Shown in pieces: positions 16,484 to 25,215 of a stretch of 35,125 nucleotides of DNA. This DNA is from Rickettsiales bacterium (lineage in GTDB: Bacteria; Pseudomonadota; Alphaproteobacteria; Rickettsiales; JABIRX01). The DNA lies in assembly GCA_016780625.1 (NCBI GenBank), contig JADHLN010000007.1, forward strand, positions 1 to 35,125, given 5' to 3'. Position numbers and translations under genes: made by a program. Below the pieces are notes generated by a model. The model had not been told where the DNA came from. It saw nothing but the letters and a program-made list of their open reading frames with translations, and did no database searches. The stretch's first letter is position 1, and each line of letters opens with the position of its first letter.

Positions 16484-18360
16484 ACATATTAGATAACATA
16501 AAAAATCCAGATGATCTTAAAAATCTTAAAATAGAAGAATTAGATAATCTAACAATTGAGTTAAGAGAATATATTATATCTACTATATCTAAAATTGGAG
16601 GGCATTTGGGAGCAGGTCTTGGCGTTATAGAGTTAACAATAGCTCTACACTATATTTTTAATACACCAAAAGATAGCCTAATATGGGATGTTGGACATCA
16701 GTCATATCCACATAAAATATTAACTGAACGTAAAGAAGCATTAAAAAACATAAGGCAAAAGGGAGGAATATCAGGTTTTACAAAAAAAAGTGAATCAATA
16801 TATGATGATTTTGGAACTGGTCATAGCTCAACATCTATATCTGCAGCTTTAGGAATGGCCTGTGCTAAAAGCCATAATAATGATAATAGCAAAACCATAG
16901 CGGTAATAGGCGACGGTGCAATGAGTGCAGGAATGGCATATGAAGCAATAAATAATGCTGCTGTTTCAAAGCATAAAAACCTTATTATCATTCTCAATGA
17001 CAATAAAATGTCAATTGATATGCCAACAGGTTCCCTTAGTAAGCATTTAACAAATATAATCTCATCATCTCCATATTATAAAATAAAAAACAAAACGAAT
17101 GATTTAATAAATAAATTACCTCAATCATTAAGAGCTGCCATAAAAATAAGTAAAAAAAGAGCAAAAGAAATTCTTAATGACGCCATTGACGGAAACAACT
17201 TATTTGAATTTATGGGAGTAAATTATTTAGGTCCAATAGATGGTCATGACCTAAAATCATTAATCAAAATTTTTGAAAATATAAATTCAATCGAAAATCA
17301 TAAGCCATTTCTTCTTCATTTAATAACTAAAAAAGGAAATGGTTATATGCCAGCCGAAAATTCAGATGATAAATATCATGGTGTGAGTAAATTCAATATT
17401 GAAACTGGTAAGCAAGATAAAAGCAAAAAAACAACCTCATATACTGATATATTTGTTAATCAATTAATAAAAAACGCCAAAAAAGACAAAGAAATAATGG
17501 CAATTACAGCAGCAATGCCAAGTGGAACTGGGTTAAAAAAATTTGCTAAGGAATTTCCTGATAGAACATATGATGTAGGAATTGCTGAACAACATGCAGT
17601 AACATTTGCAGCAGGGCTTGCATGCAAAAAAACCAAGCCATTTGTAGCGATTTATTCAACATTTCTTCAAAGAGCATATGATCAAATAATTCATGATGTA
17701 GCGATTCAAAATTTACCAGTAAAATTTGCAATTGATAGAGCTGGATTAGTAGGTAATGATGGAGCAACTCATGCTGGAAGTTTTGATATTGCCTTTCTTT
17801 CACAATTACCAAATTTTGTCGTTATGGCACCAAGTGATGAGCAAGAACTAATAAATGCGATTCACACAGCTGCAAATTATCAGAAATCACCAATATCATT
17901 TAGATATCCAAGAGGCGAAGTAACTGGCTTAAAATTACATAATGCAGAAATAATAGAGATTGGAAAAGCAAGAACTATTGAAAAAGGAAAGAAAATATTA
18001 ATTTTATCTCTAGGGACTAGGCTAGAAGAAGTAAAAAAATTAAATGAGTTATTAATTAAAAATCATTCATTTAATGCTACAATTATTGATATGAGATTTG
18101 CTAAACCAATAGATAGAGAGATAATTGATAAATATATAAAAAAACATGAAATATTAATAACTATAGAAGAAGGATCAATTGGTGGCTTTGCCTCTCAAAT
18201 TAATAATTATATTAATGAAAAAAATTATAATAAAAATTTAACAATCAAAAATCTATTCCTACCTGACATATTTCAAGATCATAAAAATATGAATGAACAA
18301 TATGAGGAGGCAAAACTAACTGCATCAGAGATTTATAAGAAAATTAAGAGTAACCTATAA
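16480..18360 (+). CDS. dxs: 1-deoxy-D-xylulose-5-phosphate synthase
   Basis: The first enzyme of the MEP isoprenoid pathway, condensing pyruvate with glyceraldehyde-3-phosphate using thiamine diphosphate. The 626-residue protein shows HLGAGLGVIELTIALHYIF, WDVGHQSYPHKIL, the thiamine/Mg motif GDGAMSAGMAYEAINNA, and in the pyrimidine domain DVGIAEQHAVTFAAGLA with the catalytic Glu. Together with ispDF and the polyprenyl synthase nearby it gives part of the route to quinone side chains. Its last 6 bases overlap the convergent permease gene. Confidence 0.97.
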   Translation: MNILDNIKNPDDLKNLKIEELDNLTIELREYIISTISKIGGHLGAGLGVIELTIALHYIFNTPKDSLIWDVGHQSYPHKILTERKEALKNIRQKGGISGFTKKSESIYDDFGTGHSSTSISAALGMACAKSHNNDNSKTIAVIGDGAMSAGMAYEAINNAAVSKHKNLIIILNDNKMSIDMPTGSLSKHLTNIISSSPYYKIKNKTNDLINKLPQSLRAAIKISKKRAKEILNDAIDGNNLFEFMGVNYLGPIDGHDLKSLIKIFENINSIENHKPFLLHLITKKGNGYMPAENSDDKYHGVSKFNIETGKQDKSKKTTSYTDIFVNQLIKNAKKDKEIMAITAAMPSGTGLKKFAKEFPDRTYDVGIAEQHAVTFAAGLACKKTKPFVAIYSTFLQRAYDQIIHDVAIQNLPVKFAIDRAGLVGNDGATHAGSFDIAFLSQLPNFVVMAPSDEQELINAIHTAANYQKSPISFRYPRGEVTGLKLHNAEIIEIGKARTIEKGKKILILSLGTRLEEVKKLNELLIKNHSFNATIIDMRFAKPIDREIIDKYIKKHEILITIEEGSIGGFASQINNYINEKNYNKNLTIKNLFLPDIFQDHKNMNEQYEEAKLTASEIYKKIKSNL

Positions 18361-19206
18361 TATTTTCTTTTTTTTATTAATAGATCTCAATGCTATATAG
18401 GAGGAAACAAATATAATAGTACCACCTATATATACATTAATGCCAACAATTTCATTAAAAAATAAATAAGAAAATAAAGCAGAAAATATTAAAGATAAAT
18501 ACTCAAATGGCATCACATCACTAATATTATTGCTATTAAATGCCATAACCAAAATAATTTGGCATATTGATGATAATATAGCTACTAAAAAAATTAATAA
18601 ATAAAGTGAAGAATCAATAAATTCCCAATTAATAAAAGCTAAAATAAAAGATGGTATAATTAGTAAAAATGAAAAATAAAAAGCTATGGTAAAAGCATTA
18701 TCCCTTACAGATAATTGCTTAACCAAAATAAAACTATAAGCAATCAAGGCAGCGCTAATTAATGGGTATAATAAATATAAATTAGCAGCATCATAAAAAG
18801 GATTTATAACAATTAAAGCGCCGATAAATCCTAAAGTAATTGCAAATAACTTTCGTAATGTAAATATCTCACCTAATAATATAATAGAAAAAATAACTGT
18901 AAAAATAGGAGTGGAATATCTAAGAGAAGTTAAAATGGGTAAGGCACTAAATTTTAGGGAATGATACCATAATATAATTCCTAAGAAGCCATAAAAGGCT
19001 CGTTTAAAGTGCAATTTAAAATTACTAGATCTTGAAATATTTATTTTTTTAAAAAATAAAATAAACAATAATATTGATCCTAACAAACAACGGAAAAAAT
19101 ATATCTGAAAAACAGACACATCACTAATTAATAGTTTTTTTACCATTAAATCAATTGTAACAGAGAGAAAAGCAGATATTATCATATATATCGCTCCCTT
19201 ATACAT
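18355..19206 (-). CDS. EamA/DMT-superfamily membrane permease
   Basis: The 283 residues form about ten hydrophobic helices arranged as two EamA repeats, with family cues near the N-terminus (FQIYFFRCLLGSILLFILFF), LRYSTPIFTVIFSIILLGE and a second-half FEYLSLIFSALFSYLFFNE. It is an inner-membrane transporter of the drug/metabolite superfamily. The substrate cannot be read from sequence. It starts 2 bases after the end of the polyprenyl synthase gene, so it is probably co-transcribed with it. Confidence 0.88.
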   Translation of the reverse strand: MYKGAIYMIISAFLSVTIDLMVKKLLISDVSVFQIYFFRCLLGSILLFILFFKKINISRSSNFKLHFKRAFYGFLGIILWYHSLKFSALPILTSLRYSTPIFTVIFSIILLGEIFTLRKLFAITLGFIGALIVINPFYDAANLYLLYPLISAALIAYSFILVKQLSVRDNAFTIAFYFSFLLIIPSFILAFINWEFIDSSLYLLIFLVAILSSICQIILVMAFNSNNISDVMPFEYLSLIFSALFSYLFFNEIVGINVYIGGTIIFVSSYIALRSINKKKKIL

Positions 19207-19208
19207 AA

Positions 19209-20207
19209 TTATTTATCCCTATATATAACCATATTACAAATTAAGCGAAGCATATCATTAGCTTCATTTTTTGGAAAGAAATCTAATAACTTAAGTGAAT
19301 TACTAATATATTGATTTGCAATATCTCTTACATAGTTGAAGATATTTTTATCTGATAAAAGAGAAATTACAAAATTAAGATCTGAAGAAGTAAGGTCTTT
19401 TTCTGAAAAATATGACTCAATAATTTTCTTCTCTGAAGAGGGTAGGATCTTATATAAAGATATGATAGGAAGGGTGATCTTCTTTTCATAAAAATCATCA
19501 CCAATATTTTTACCAAAATTTAAATTAACATCATAATCCATTAAATCATCTATAATTTGGAAGGCTATACCAAGATTTAAACCAAAATCATAAGCCATTC
19601 TTTTTTCGCTAGTACTTCTAGCTGAAATTACTGCTGAGGCCTGGCAGCATGCTGCAAATAATTCAGCTGTTTTTGCTTTAACAACATCAATATATATATT
19701 TTTATCAAATGAAAGATTATTCAAGGCTTCTAATTGCTTTACTTCACCATTTGCTATAATTGCAGAGGCTGAGGCTAAAATATTAAGAACATCTAATGAA
19801 GAAGATTTTACCATATATTTAAAACTTTCTGCAAAAATATAATCTCCTATTAATATTGAAGCCTTATTACCATATTCAAAATTTGTTGATTTATTGCCTC
19901 TCCTTTTGCTACTATTATCTATAACATCATCATGGAGTAAGGTAGCTGTATGTATAAGCTCAACAGCTACAGCTATATTATATATAGAAGCGTCATTAAA
20001 ACTAAATAATTTAGCAAAAAGCAATGTTAATGATGGCCTAATTCTTTTACCACCAGACTTAAAAATCTTTTCACACGCATCCTTTGTTAAATCAGCGGAT
20101 TCAGCAACGGAATTTTTAAGCATTTCATCTATAATTTTTAGCTCATCTCCAATCAAATCTTTAACTTGATTGATGTCATTATTATATGAATTTTTACTAG
20201 TGGACAT
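19209..20207 (-). CDS. ispB: Long-chain polyprenyl diphosphate synthase (quinone side chain)
   Basis: A 332-residue trans-prenyltransferase. GGKRIRPSL, the first aspartate-rich motif DDVID (93-97, inside LLHDDVIDNSSKRRG) and the second motif DDLMD (220-224) are all present. The length and motifs match octaprenyl/decaprenyl (IspB-type) synthases rather than the shorter-product IspA. The exact chain length is unknown. The gene lies just downstream of tRNA-Leu on the same strand, separated by a T-rich stretch. Confidence 0.9.
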   Translation of the reverse strand: MSTSKNSYNNDINQVKDLIGDELKIIDEMLKNSVAESADLTKDACEKIFKSGGKRIRPSLTLLFAKLFSFNDASIYNIAVAVELIHTATLLHDDVIDNSSKRRGNKSTNFEYGNKASILIGDYIFAESFKYMVKSSSLDVLNILASASAIIANGEVKQLEALNNLSFDKNIYIDVVKAKTAELFAACCQASAVISARSTSEKRMAYDFGLNLGIAFQIIDDLMDYDVNLNFGKNIGDDFYEKKITLPIISLYKILPSSEKKIIESYFSEKDLTSSDLNFVISLLSDKNIFNYVRDIANQYISNSLKLLDFFPKNEANDMLRLICNMVIYRDK

Positions 20208-20226
20208 TAAGAAAAAAAATAATTAA

Positions 20227-20314
20227 TGGTGCCCTCGGCCGGACTTGAACCGGCAAGGGCAAATAGCCCCACGGATTTTAAGTCCGTTGCGTCTACCAAT
20301 TCCGCCACGAGGGC
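20227..20314 (-). tRNA. tRNA-Leu (anticodon UAA)
   Basis: The minus strand folds as a class II tRNA: acceptor GCCCTCG paired with CGAGGGC, D-loop with GGTAGACGC, anticodon stem ACGGA/TCCGT around the loop CTTAAAA, a long variable arm (GGGGCTATTTGCCCT), T-arm with GGTTCAAGTCC, discriminator A and an encoded CCA. The anticodon TAA and long variable arm identify leucine. Length is 85 bases plus CCA. Confidence 0.97.
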
Positions 20315-20331
20315 ACTTAAAATCATTAGGG

Positions 20332-20359
20332 ATAATATTTAACTAATTTATAGATGCAA
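20332..20359 (-). promoter_or_regulatory. Possible sigma-70-type promoter of tRNA-Leu
   Basis: On the minus strand TTGCAT (20354-20359) and TATTAT (20332-20337) are 16 bases apart and lie just upstream of the mature tRNA start at 20314. The -10 matches the consensus at 5 of 6 bases and the -35 only at its TTG. In such AT-rich sequence the match is weak evidence. Confidence 0.35.
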
Positions 20360-20376
20360 ATAAAATATTAACTCAA

Positions 20377-22242
20377 TTAAATAGCTTTTTTAATATCAAT
20401 AATAATCTCTGGATTTACAACAGTAGATAAATCACCAAGATCTTGCTCGCCAACAACAATCTTTTTTAGCAATCTTCTTACTATTTTACCAGATCTCGTT
20501 TTAGGCAAATCTGTTACAATTTTTATTCTATCAGGCTTAGCAAATGATCCAATTTTATCTTTTACTAAATCAGATATTTCTGCTGCAATATTATTATTAT
20601 TCGCAATAACAAAAGCAAAAATACCCTCACCTTTTACCTCATGCTTATAGGATATAACAGCAGATTCAGTTACTAATGAATGAGAATTAATCACATTTTC
20701 TAACTCAGCAGAACCAATTCTATGACCAGAGCTATTAATAACATCATCAACTCTACCAATTATTCTATAATTTCCATCACTAGATCTATATGCAGCATCA
20801 CCTGAAAAATAATAGCCTTTAAATATCTTAAAATATGATTCTACAAATCTAGGATGATCATTATGTATAGATCGAGCTATAGAAGGCCAGCTACTAGAAA
20901 AGCAGAGATTTCCTTTAACATTAGACTCCTTAATTATTTTGCCATCATCAGATATTAATACCGCATTAATTGCTGGCAATGGTTTAGTGGCAAAGGTTGG
21001 TTCTCCGGATACGATATTTGCAATAGGAGATATCATTACACCTCCTGTCTCAGTTTGCCACCAACTATCAATTAAAGGAGATTTAGATTTGCCGATATTT
21101 TCAAAATACCATAACCAAGCTTCCTTATTGATAGGCTCTCCAACCGAACCAATAACTTTTAAAGAAGATAAATCATTGTTTGAAAAAACCTTATCACCAT
21201 GCAGCATTAATGCTCTTATTGCAGTTGGAGCTGTATAGAAAATGTTAACATCATATTTATCAATAATATCAAAAAAGCGAGATGGGCTAGGATATGTTGG
21301 AGTACCCTCAAAAAGCACTATTTTAGCATTAGCAAGTAATGGGCCATAAACTAAGTAACTATGACCAGTAATCCAGCCAATATCAGCTGTACAAAAATAT
21401 ACATCATTATCTTCATATTGAAAAATATTAGTAAAGCTATATTGGCTATAAACCATATAACCAGCATTAGAATGGATTATACCCTTTGGTTTTCCAGTAG
21501 ATCCAGAGGTGTATAATATAAATAAAATATCCTCGGAATCCAAAAATTCAGCTGAGCAAAAATCATTATAATTATTAATTTCATCCTGCCAAATAGTAAT
21601 GTTTTTTAAATTAATTTTATTAATTAATCTTTTATAGCAGATAACTTTTATCTCACTATTAATTGAAATAGCTTTTTCAACATTATCAATTAAACATAAT
21701 TTTTTCTCACCTCTATATAAATAATCAGCTGTAATAATTAATTTTGAACTAGAATCATTAATTCTCTCCGCTAATGAATCAGCTGAGAAGCCAGCAAACA
21801 CAACATTATGTACAGCCCCTATTCTAGCACATGCAAGCATAGCAATAACAGCTTGATATATCATTGGCATATAAATAGTTACTACATCTCCTTTGGATAT
21901 TTTTTTAGATTTTAACAAATTAGCAAACTGGCAAACATCAGCAAATAATTCACCATAAGTTACAGAATTTTTTTCATCATTCTGTTCATTACCTTCAAGA
22001 TAAAGAGCAATATTATCTCTAATTTTGTCAATATTCCTGTCAAATATATTATAGGTTATATTATTTCTAGCTCCCAGAAACCATTTATTATGACCATTAT
22101 CAAAATCTTGCTCTGAAACCTTATTCCATTTTTTATCCCAGTAAAATTCATTGGCTATTTTCTCCCAAAATTTATCATTATCAGATAATGCTAATTGCTG
22201 CATTTTTTGATAATCTTCTAGATTATTTATTTTAAATGACAT
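20377..22242 (-). CDS. acs: Acetyl-CoA synthetase (AMP-forming)
   Basis: The 621-residue adenylate-forming enzyme activates acetate (or possibly propionate) to the acyl-CoA. Motifs in order: VVTIYMPMIYQAVIAMLACA, the P-loop YTSGSTGKPKGI, TADIGWITGHSYLVYGP, FYTAPTAIRAL, VGEPINKEAW, WWQTETGGVMISP, and the C-terminal KTRSGKIVRRLL with the catalytic, acetylatable Lys586. The conserved Trp of WWQTETGG favours small substrates. It stands alone on its strand and is divergent from the COQ10/RatA gene with a 56-base gap. Propionyl-CoA synthetase is the main alternative. Confidence 0.9.
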   Translation of the reverse strand: MSFKINNLEDYQKMQQLALSDNDKFWEKIANEFYWDKKWNKVSEQDFDNGHNKWFLGARNNITYNIFDRNIDKIRDNIALYLEGNEQNDEKNSVTYGELFADVCQFANLLKSKKISKGDVVTIYMPMIYQAVIAMLACARIGAVHNVVFAGFSADSLAERINDSSSKLIITADYLYRGEKKLCLIDNVEKAISINSEIKVICYKRLINKINLKNITIWQDEINNYNDFCSAEFLDSEDILFILYTSGSTGKPKGIIHSNAGYMVYSQYSFTNIFQYEDNDVYFCTADIGWITGHSYLVYGPLLANAKIVLFEGTPTYPSPSRFFDIIDKYDVNIFYTAPTAIRALMLHGDKVFSNNDLSSLKVIGSVGEPINKEAWLWYFENIGKSKSPLIDSWWQTETGGVMISPIANIVSGEPTFATKPLPAINAVLISDDGKIIKESNVKGNLCFSSSWPSIARSIHNDHPRFVESYFKIFKGYYFSGDAAYRSSDGNYRIIGRVDDVINSSGHRIGSAELENVINSHSLVTESAVISYKHEVKGEGIFAFVIANNNNIAAEISDLVKDKIGSFAKPDRIKIVTDLPKTRSGKIVRRLLKKIVVGEQDLGDLSTVVNPEIIIDIKKAI

Positions 22243-22298
22243 AAGAAATATAAAAAGTTAACATCTCAAATCTAACATATTAATTCTCATTAACAAGA

Positions 22299-22742
22299 AT
22301 GCTTTCACATAGAGAAGAAAAAATATTGCCTTTTAAAAAAACACAGCTTGCTGATTTGGTTCTGGATGTAGAAAAATACCCACAATTTCTACCATGGTGT
22401 AATGATTGCAAAATAATTAAAGTTGAAGCAAAAGATCACTTCTTTGCTAATCTTAAAATTGAATATAACAAGATATGTTTTTCCTATATATCAGAAATAA
22501 AAAAATTAGAAAAAGACAATAAAATAATTATTGATGTTACTTCAAGAAAAGGACCATTTAGAAAATTAAAAAATATATGGGAATTTGAAGATAGTAAAGA
22601 TGGTTGCAAAACAGATTTTTTTATATCAATTCAACTAAAATCAACAATATTAAATAAATTACTTAAGCTAATATATAATAAAGCATATGAAAAAATGCTA
22701 GAAAGCTTTACAAATAGAGCTCATAAAATTTACAAATCATAA
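22299..22742 (+). CDS. COQ10/RatA-type START-domain protein (ubiquinone-binding)
   Basis: The 147 residues show the COQ10 family signature: an N-terminal VLDVEKYPQFLPWCND and a later VTSRKGPFRKLKNIWEF, within an SRPBCC/START beta-grasp pocket. In mitochondria COQ10 binds ubiquinone and supports respiration. Bacterial RatA has also been described as a ribosome-association toxin, but the family role in alphaproteobacteria is probably quinone-related. The gene ends 13 bases inside the convergent cinA gene, an arrangement resembling that in other alphaproteobacteria, where lipA is often adjacent. lipA is not seen here. Confidence 0.87.
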   Translation: MLSHREEKILPFKKTQLADLVLDVEKYPQFLPWCNDCKIIKVEAKDHFFANLKIEYNKICFSYISEIKKLEKDNKIIIDVTSRKGPFRKLKNIWEFEDSKDGCKTDFFISIQLKSTILNKLLKLIYNKAYEKMLESFTNRAHKIYKS

Positions 22743-23215
22743 ATCATTTTAAGTGCATAATAGCATGATAATAATTTTATTCTGTCGCGGCCACCTGAAA
22801 ACAAAAATCTTCTAGTAATAATATTATTGTTAAAGAATATAGAGATATAGACAGTACCAATTTTTTCTATCCCTCCATCACCATCAGGACCAGCCAATCC
22901 TGTAGTTGAAATATTTATATCTGATTTAGAGATATTAGCTAAGGATTCTGCCATTAATACAGATGTTTTTTGACTAACTGGAGCAAATTCCTTTATCTTA
23001 TCTATATCTATTTCTAAAATAGATGCTTTAGCATTAGCGCTATAAAGTACTAATCCCATATTAAAAAAATTTGATGAACCTGGATATTTTGTTAGATATG
23101 ATGCTAGCAAACCAGATGTACAAGATTCTACCGAAGAAATAATATAATTATGATTTCTTAATTTCTTAGTAACTTTTTTTAATAAAATCCTAAGCCGTAA
23201 GTTAAGAAATAACAT
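22730..23215 (-). CDS. CinA C-terminal-domain protein, nicotinamide-nucleotide amidohydrolase
   Basis: A 161-residue stand-alone CinA C-terminal domain (PncC type), which deamidates NMN in NAD recycling. Family features are SVESCTSGLLASYLTKYPGS with the catalytic Ser, NMGLVLYSANAKASIL, and TTGLAGPDGDGG. The N-terminal MocF-like domain of full CinA is absent, which is usual in alphaproteobacteria. It overlaps the end of pgpA by 14 bases. Confidence 0.9.
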   Translation of the reverse strand: MLFLNLRLRILLKKVTKKLRNHNYIISSVESCTSGLLASYLTKYPGSSNFFNMGLVLYSANAKASILEIDIDKIKEFAPVSQKTSVLMAESLANISKSDINISTTGLAGPDGDGGIEKIGTVYISIFFNNNIITRRFLFSGGRDRIKLLSCYYALKMIYDL

Positions 23216-23732
23216 AATAAATTGAAAATAAAAAAATAGTTACTAATGCTGAGAAAATACCTGCAACAACATCATCTAGCATAATTGATAGAACTCCTTT
23301 TAATTTTTTGTCGCAATAACCAACTAATGATGGCTTAACTATATCAAATATCCTAAACCAAATAAAACTAACTATTATTAGATATAAAATATTAATATCA
23401 TCAAAAAATAACGATAAGATGCTAAAAGAAAAAAGCTGGGCTATATATTGCCCTACATATTCATCTGCAACAACTTCGCTAGGATCCTTATCATCTAAAT
23501 TTTTAACATATAAATAAACAGCAAAAGTTAATATCGGAATTATAATAATTAAATGAACATAATAACTGCTTAAATTTTTTAACTGCAAAATATCTAAGTA
23601 AAAATAAAATTCAGCAGCAGGCACAATTGAGCCCAATGTACCTGGAAAATATTTAAATTTCCCTACCCAAAATAAAGTTGAAATAATTAAGAAGGGATTG
23701 AATATAGATATTGGTTGTTTTTTGTTAGACAT
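23202..23732 (-). CDS. pgpA: Phosphatidylglycerophosphatase A
   Basis: A 176-residue membrane phosphatase that makes phosphatidylglycerol from its phosphate precursor. It shows FKYFPGTLGSI, the metal-binding DKDPSEVVADEYVGQ, and a C-terminal FDIVKPSLVGYCDKK then LSIMLDDVVAGIFSAL. Four hydrophobic helices are visible. It overlaps the end of ispDF by 8 bases and precedes cinA, forming one operon. Confidence 0.93.
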   Translation of the reverse strand: MSNKKQPISIFNPFLIISTLFWVGKFKYFPGTLGSIVPAAEFYFYLDILQLKNLSSYYVHLIIIIPILTFAVYLYVKNLDDKDPSEVVADEYVGQYIAQLFSFSILSLFFDDINILYLIIVSFIWFRIFDIVKPSLVGYCDKKLKGVLSIMLDDVVAGIFSALVTIFLFSIYYVIS

Positions 23733-24867
23733 ATTGATTTATTAATGAGTTTGCAATAACGGTCATTCCTTCAGACCTACCATTATATCCCAAGCCCTCA
23801 GTAGTGGTTGCCTTAACTGATATAAATGATTGATTTAATTCCAAGATATTTGCTAAAGATGATCTAATATTATCTCTAAAATTAGAAATTTTTGGTGTCT
23901 CACAGATAATAGTCGCATCGATATTAATAATTTTTGCATTATGCTTGGCTAAAATAGTTAATATTTCTTTTATAAAGAAACTGGATTCTTTATTTTTATA
24001 TCTTGGGTCATTATCTGGAAAATATTGACCAATATCTCCAAGAGCTAGAGCACCAAGAAGAGAGTCGGCAATTGCATGTAGCAAAACATCACCATCAGAA
24101 TAAGCAATAATTTCATATTGACTTGGAATTGCAATTCCTCCAAGCATAATATTAAAATCACCAATTTTATTCCCAAATTTATGAACATCATATCCCTGTC
24201 CAATTCTAGTAACTAAATTTTTATTTAAAGTCATTTTTGCGTTATTATAATCATTAATATTTGTGATTTTAAAATTTAAATCCTCGCCTAATATATAATC
24301 TATCGGCAACCCCTCCTTTTCAATAAGGCTTGAATCATCTGTCATATTTAAGCCCTTATATTTTTCATGAAGATCTAAAATTATCTTATAATTAAAAATT
24401 TGTGGAGTTTGAATTCTAATAATATCATTTCTATTGATATACTTAATATTATAAGATTTATCTCTAATAGAATCATATATTGGTAGATATGGAACTACAA
24501 AGTCGCTACTAGAAGAATATAATCTATCAAGTAATTCATATGAAAGAAATGGTCTCGCCCCATCATGAATAATTACTTTTTCAATATTTAATTTATCATA
24601 TTTGCTTAATGCATTATAAACTGAACCTTGTCTCTCCTTAGCACCAAAAACAATATCTATGTCAGGATATTTATTAGTTAACATACTGTAAAATTTCTTA
24701 TGCTCTTTAGATACAACAAGGCATATTTTTTTAATATGAGGATGGCTACTAAATAATTTAATACTATATTCTACAATCATTAAGTTATGAAGATATTCAT
24801 ATTGTTTTGGATTGTCAGGATCATATCTCTTAGACATACCAGCAGCTAAAATAACAGCTAAATTCAT
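23725..24867 (-). CDS. ispDF: Bifunctional IspDF (CDP-ME synthase and MECDP synthase)
   Basis: A 380-residue fusion of two MEP-pathway enzymes. Residues 1 to about 220 are IspD (LAAGMSKRY with the nucleotide-binding loop, KQYEYL, HDGARPF, RIQTPQIF). Residues about 221-380 are IspF (RIGQGYDVHKFG with metal ligands Asp227 and His229, GGIAIPS, AYSDGDVLLHAIADSLLGA with His264, and GDIGQYFPD). The fusion is common in alphaproteobacteria. It is first in the minus operon ispDF-pgpA-cinA and divergent from rpsT. Confidence 0.97.
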   Translation of the reverse strand: MNLAVILAAGMSKRYDPDNPKQYEYLHNLMIVEYSIKLFSSHPHIKKICLVVSKEHKKFYSMLTNKYPDIDIVFGAKERQGSVYNALSKYDKLNIEKVIIHDGARPFLSYELLDRLYSSSSDFVVPYLPIYDSIRDKSYNIKYINRNDIIRIQTPQIFNYKIILDLHEKYKGLNMTDDSSLIEKEGLPIDYILGEDLNFKITNINDYNNAKMTLNKNLVTRIGQGYDVHKFGNKIGDFNIMLGGIAIPSQYEIIAYSDGDVLLHAIADSLLGALALGDIGQYFPDNDPRYKNKESSFFIKEILTILAKHNAKIINIDATIICETPKISNFRDNIRSSLANILELNQSFISVKATTTEGLGYNGRSEGMTVIANSLINQYV

Positions 24868-24935
24868 TTTATATTGAAACTTAATTTGATTTATTTATAG
24901 TAACACAGTTTTAAATTAACAACTATAAAATTACT

Positions 24936-25199
24936 ATGGCTAATCACGCATCTGCTAAAAAAAGAATAAAGCAATCTGAGAAAAAGAAATTATTAAATAA
25001 TAATAAAAAATCTCAGATAAAAACATCAATAAGAAATCTTAATGAACAAATTGATAAAAAAGATAAAAACTCTGCTAAAAAACAAGTAGTTAAAGTTGAA
25101 TCAGTAATCATGAAATCTGTATCTAAAGGAGTTCTAAAAAAAGAAACTGCCTCTAGAATCATTAGCAGATTAATTAAGAAAATAAAAAAACTTGGCTAA
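24936..25199 (+). CDS. rpsT: 30S ribosomal protein S20
   Basis: A basic 87-residue protein with the S20 N-terminal signature MANHASAKKRIKQSEKK and the later GVLKKETASRIISRL. It binds 16S rRNA early in 30S assembly. The ATG has no recognisable Shine-Dalgarno site despite the protein's expected high expression. recG begins 16 bases after its stop. Confidence 0.97.
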   Translation: MANHASAKKRIKQSEKKKLLNNNKKSQIKTSIRNLNEQIDKKDKNSAKKQVVKVESVIMKSVSKGVLKKETASRIISRLIKKIKKLG

Positions 25200-25215
25200 A
25201 TAGCAAAATATTCGC

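Noticed and set aside
18361-18376. Terminator for dxs in the T-rich run after its stop
   Set aside because: There is a T run but no stem upstream of it; the T-rich sequence also encodes the Lys-rich tail of the convergent permease.
20208-20226. Terminator after tRNA-Leu
   Set aside because: A run of eight T follows the tRNA on the minus strand, but apart from the tRNA itself no hairpin precedes it, so termination versus read-through into ispB cannot be decided.
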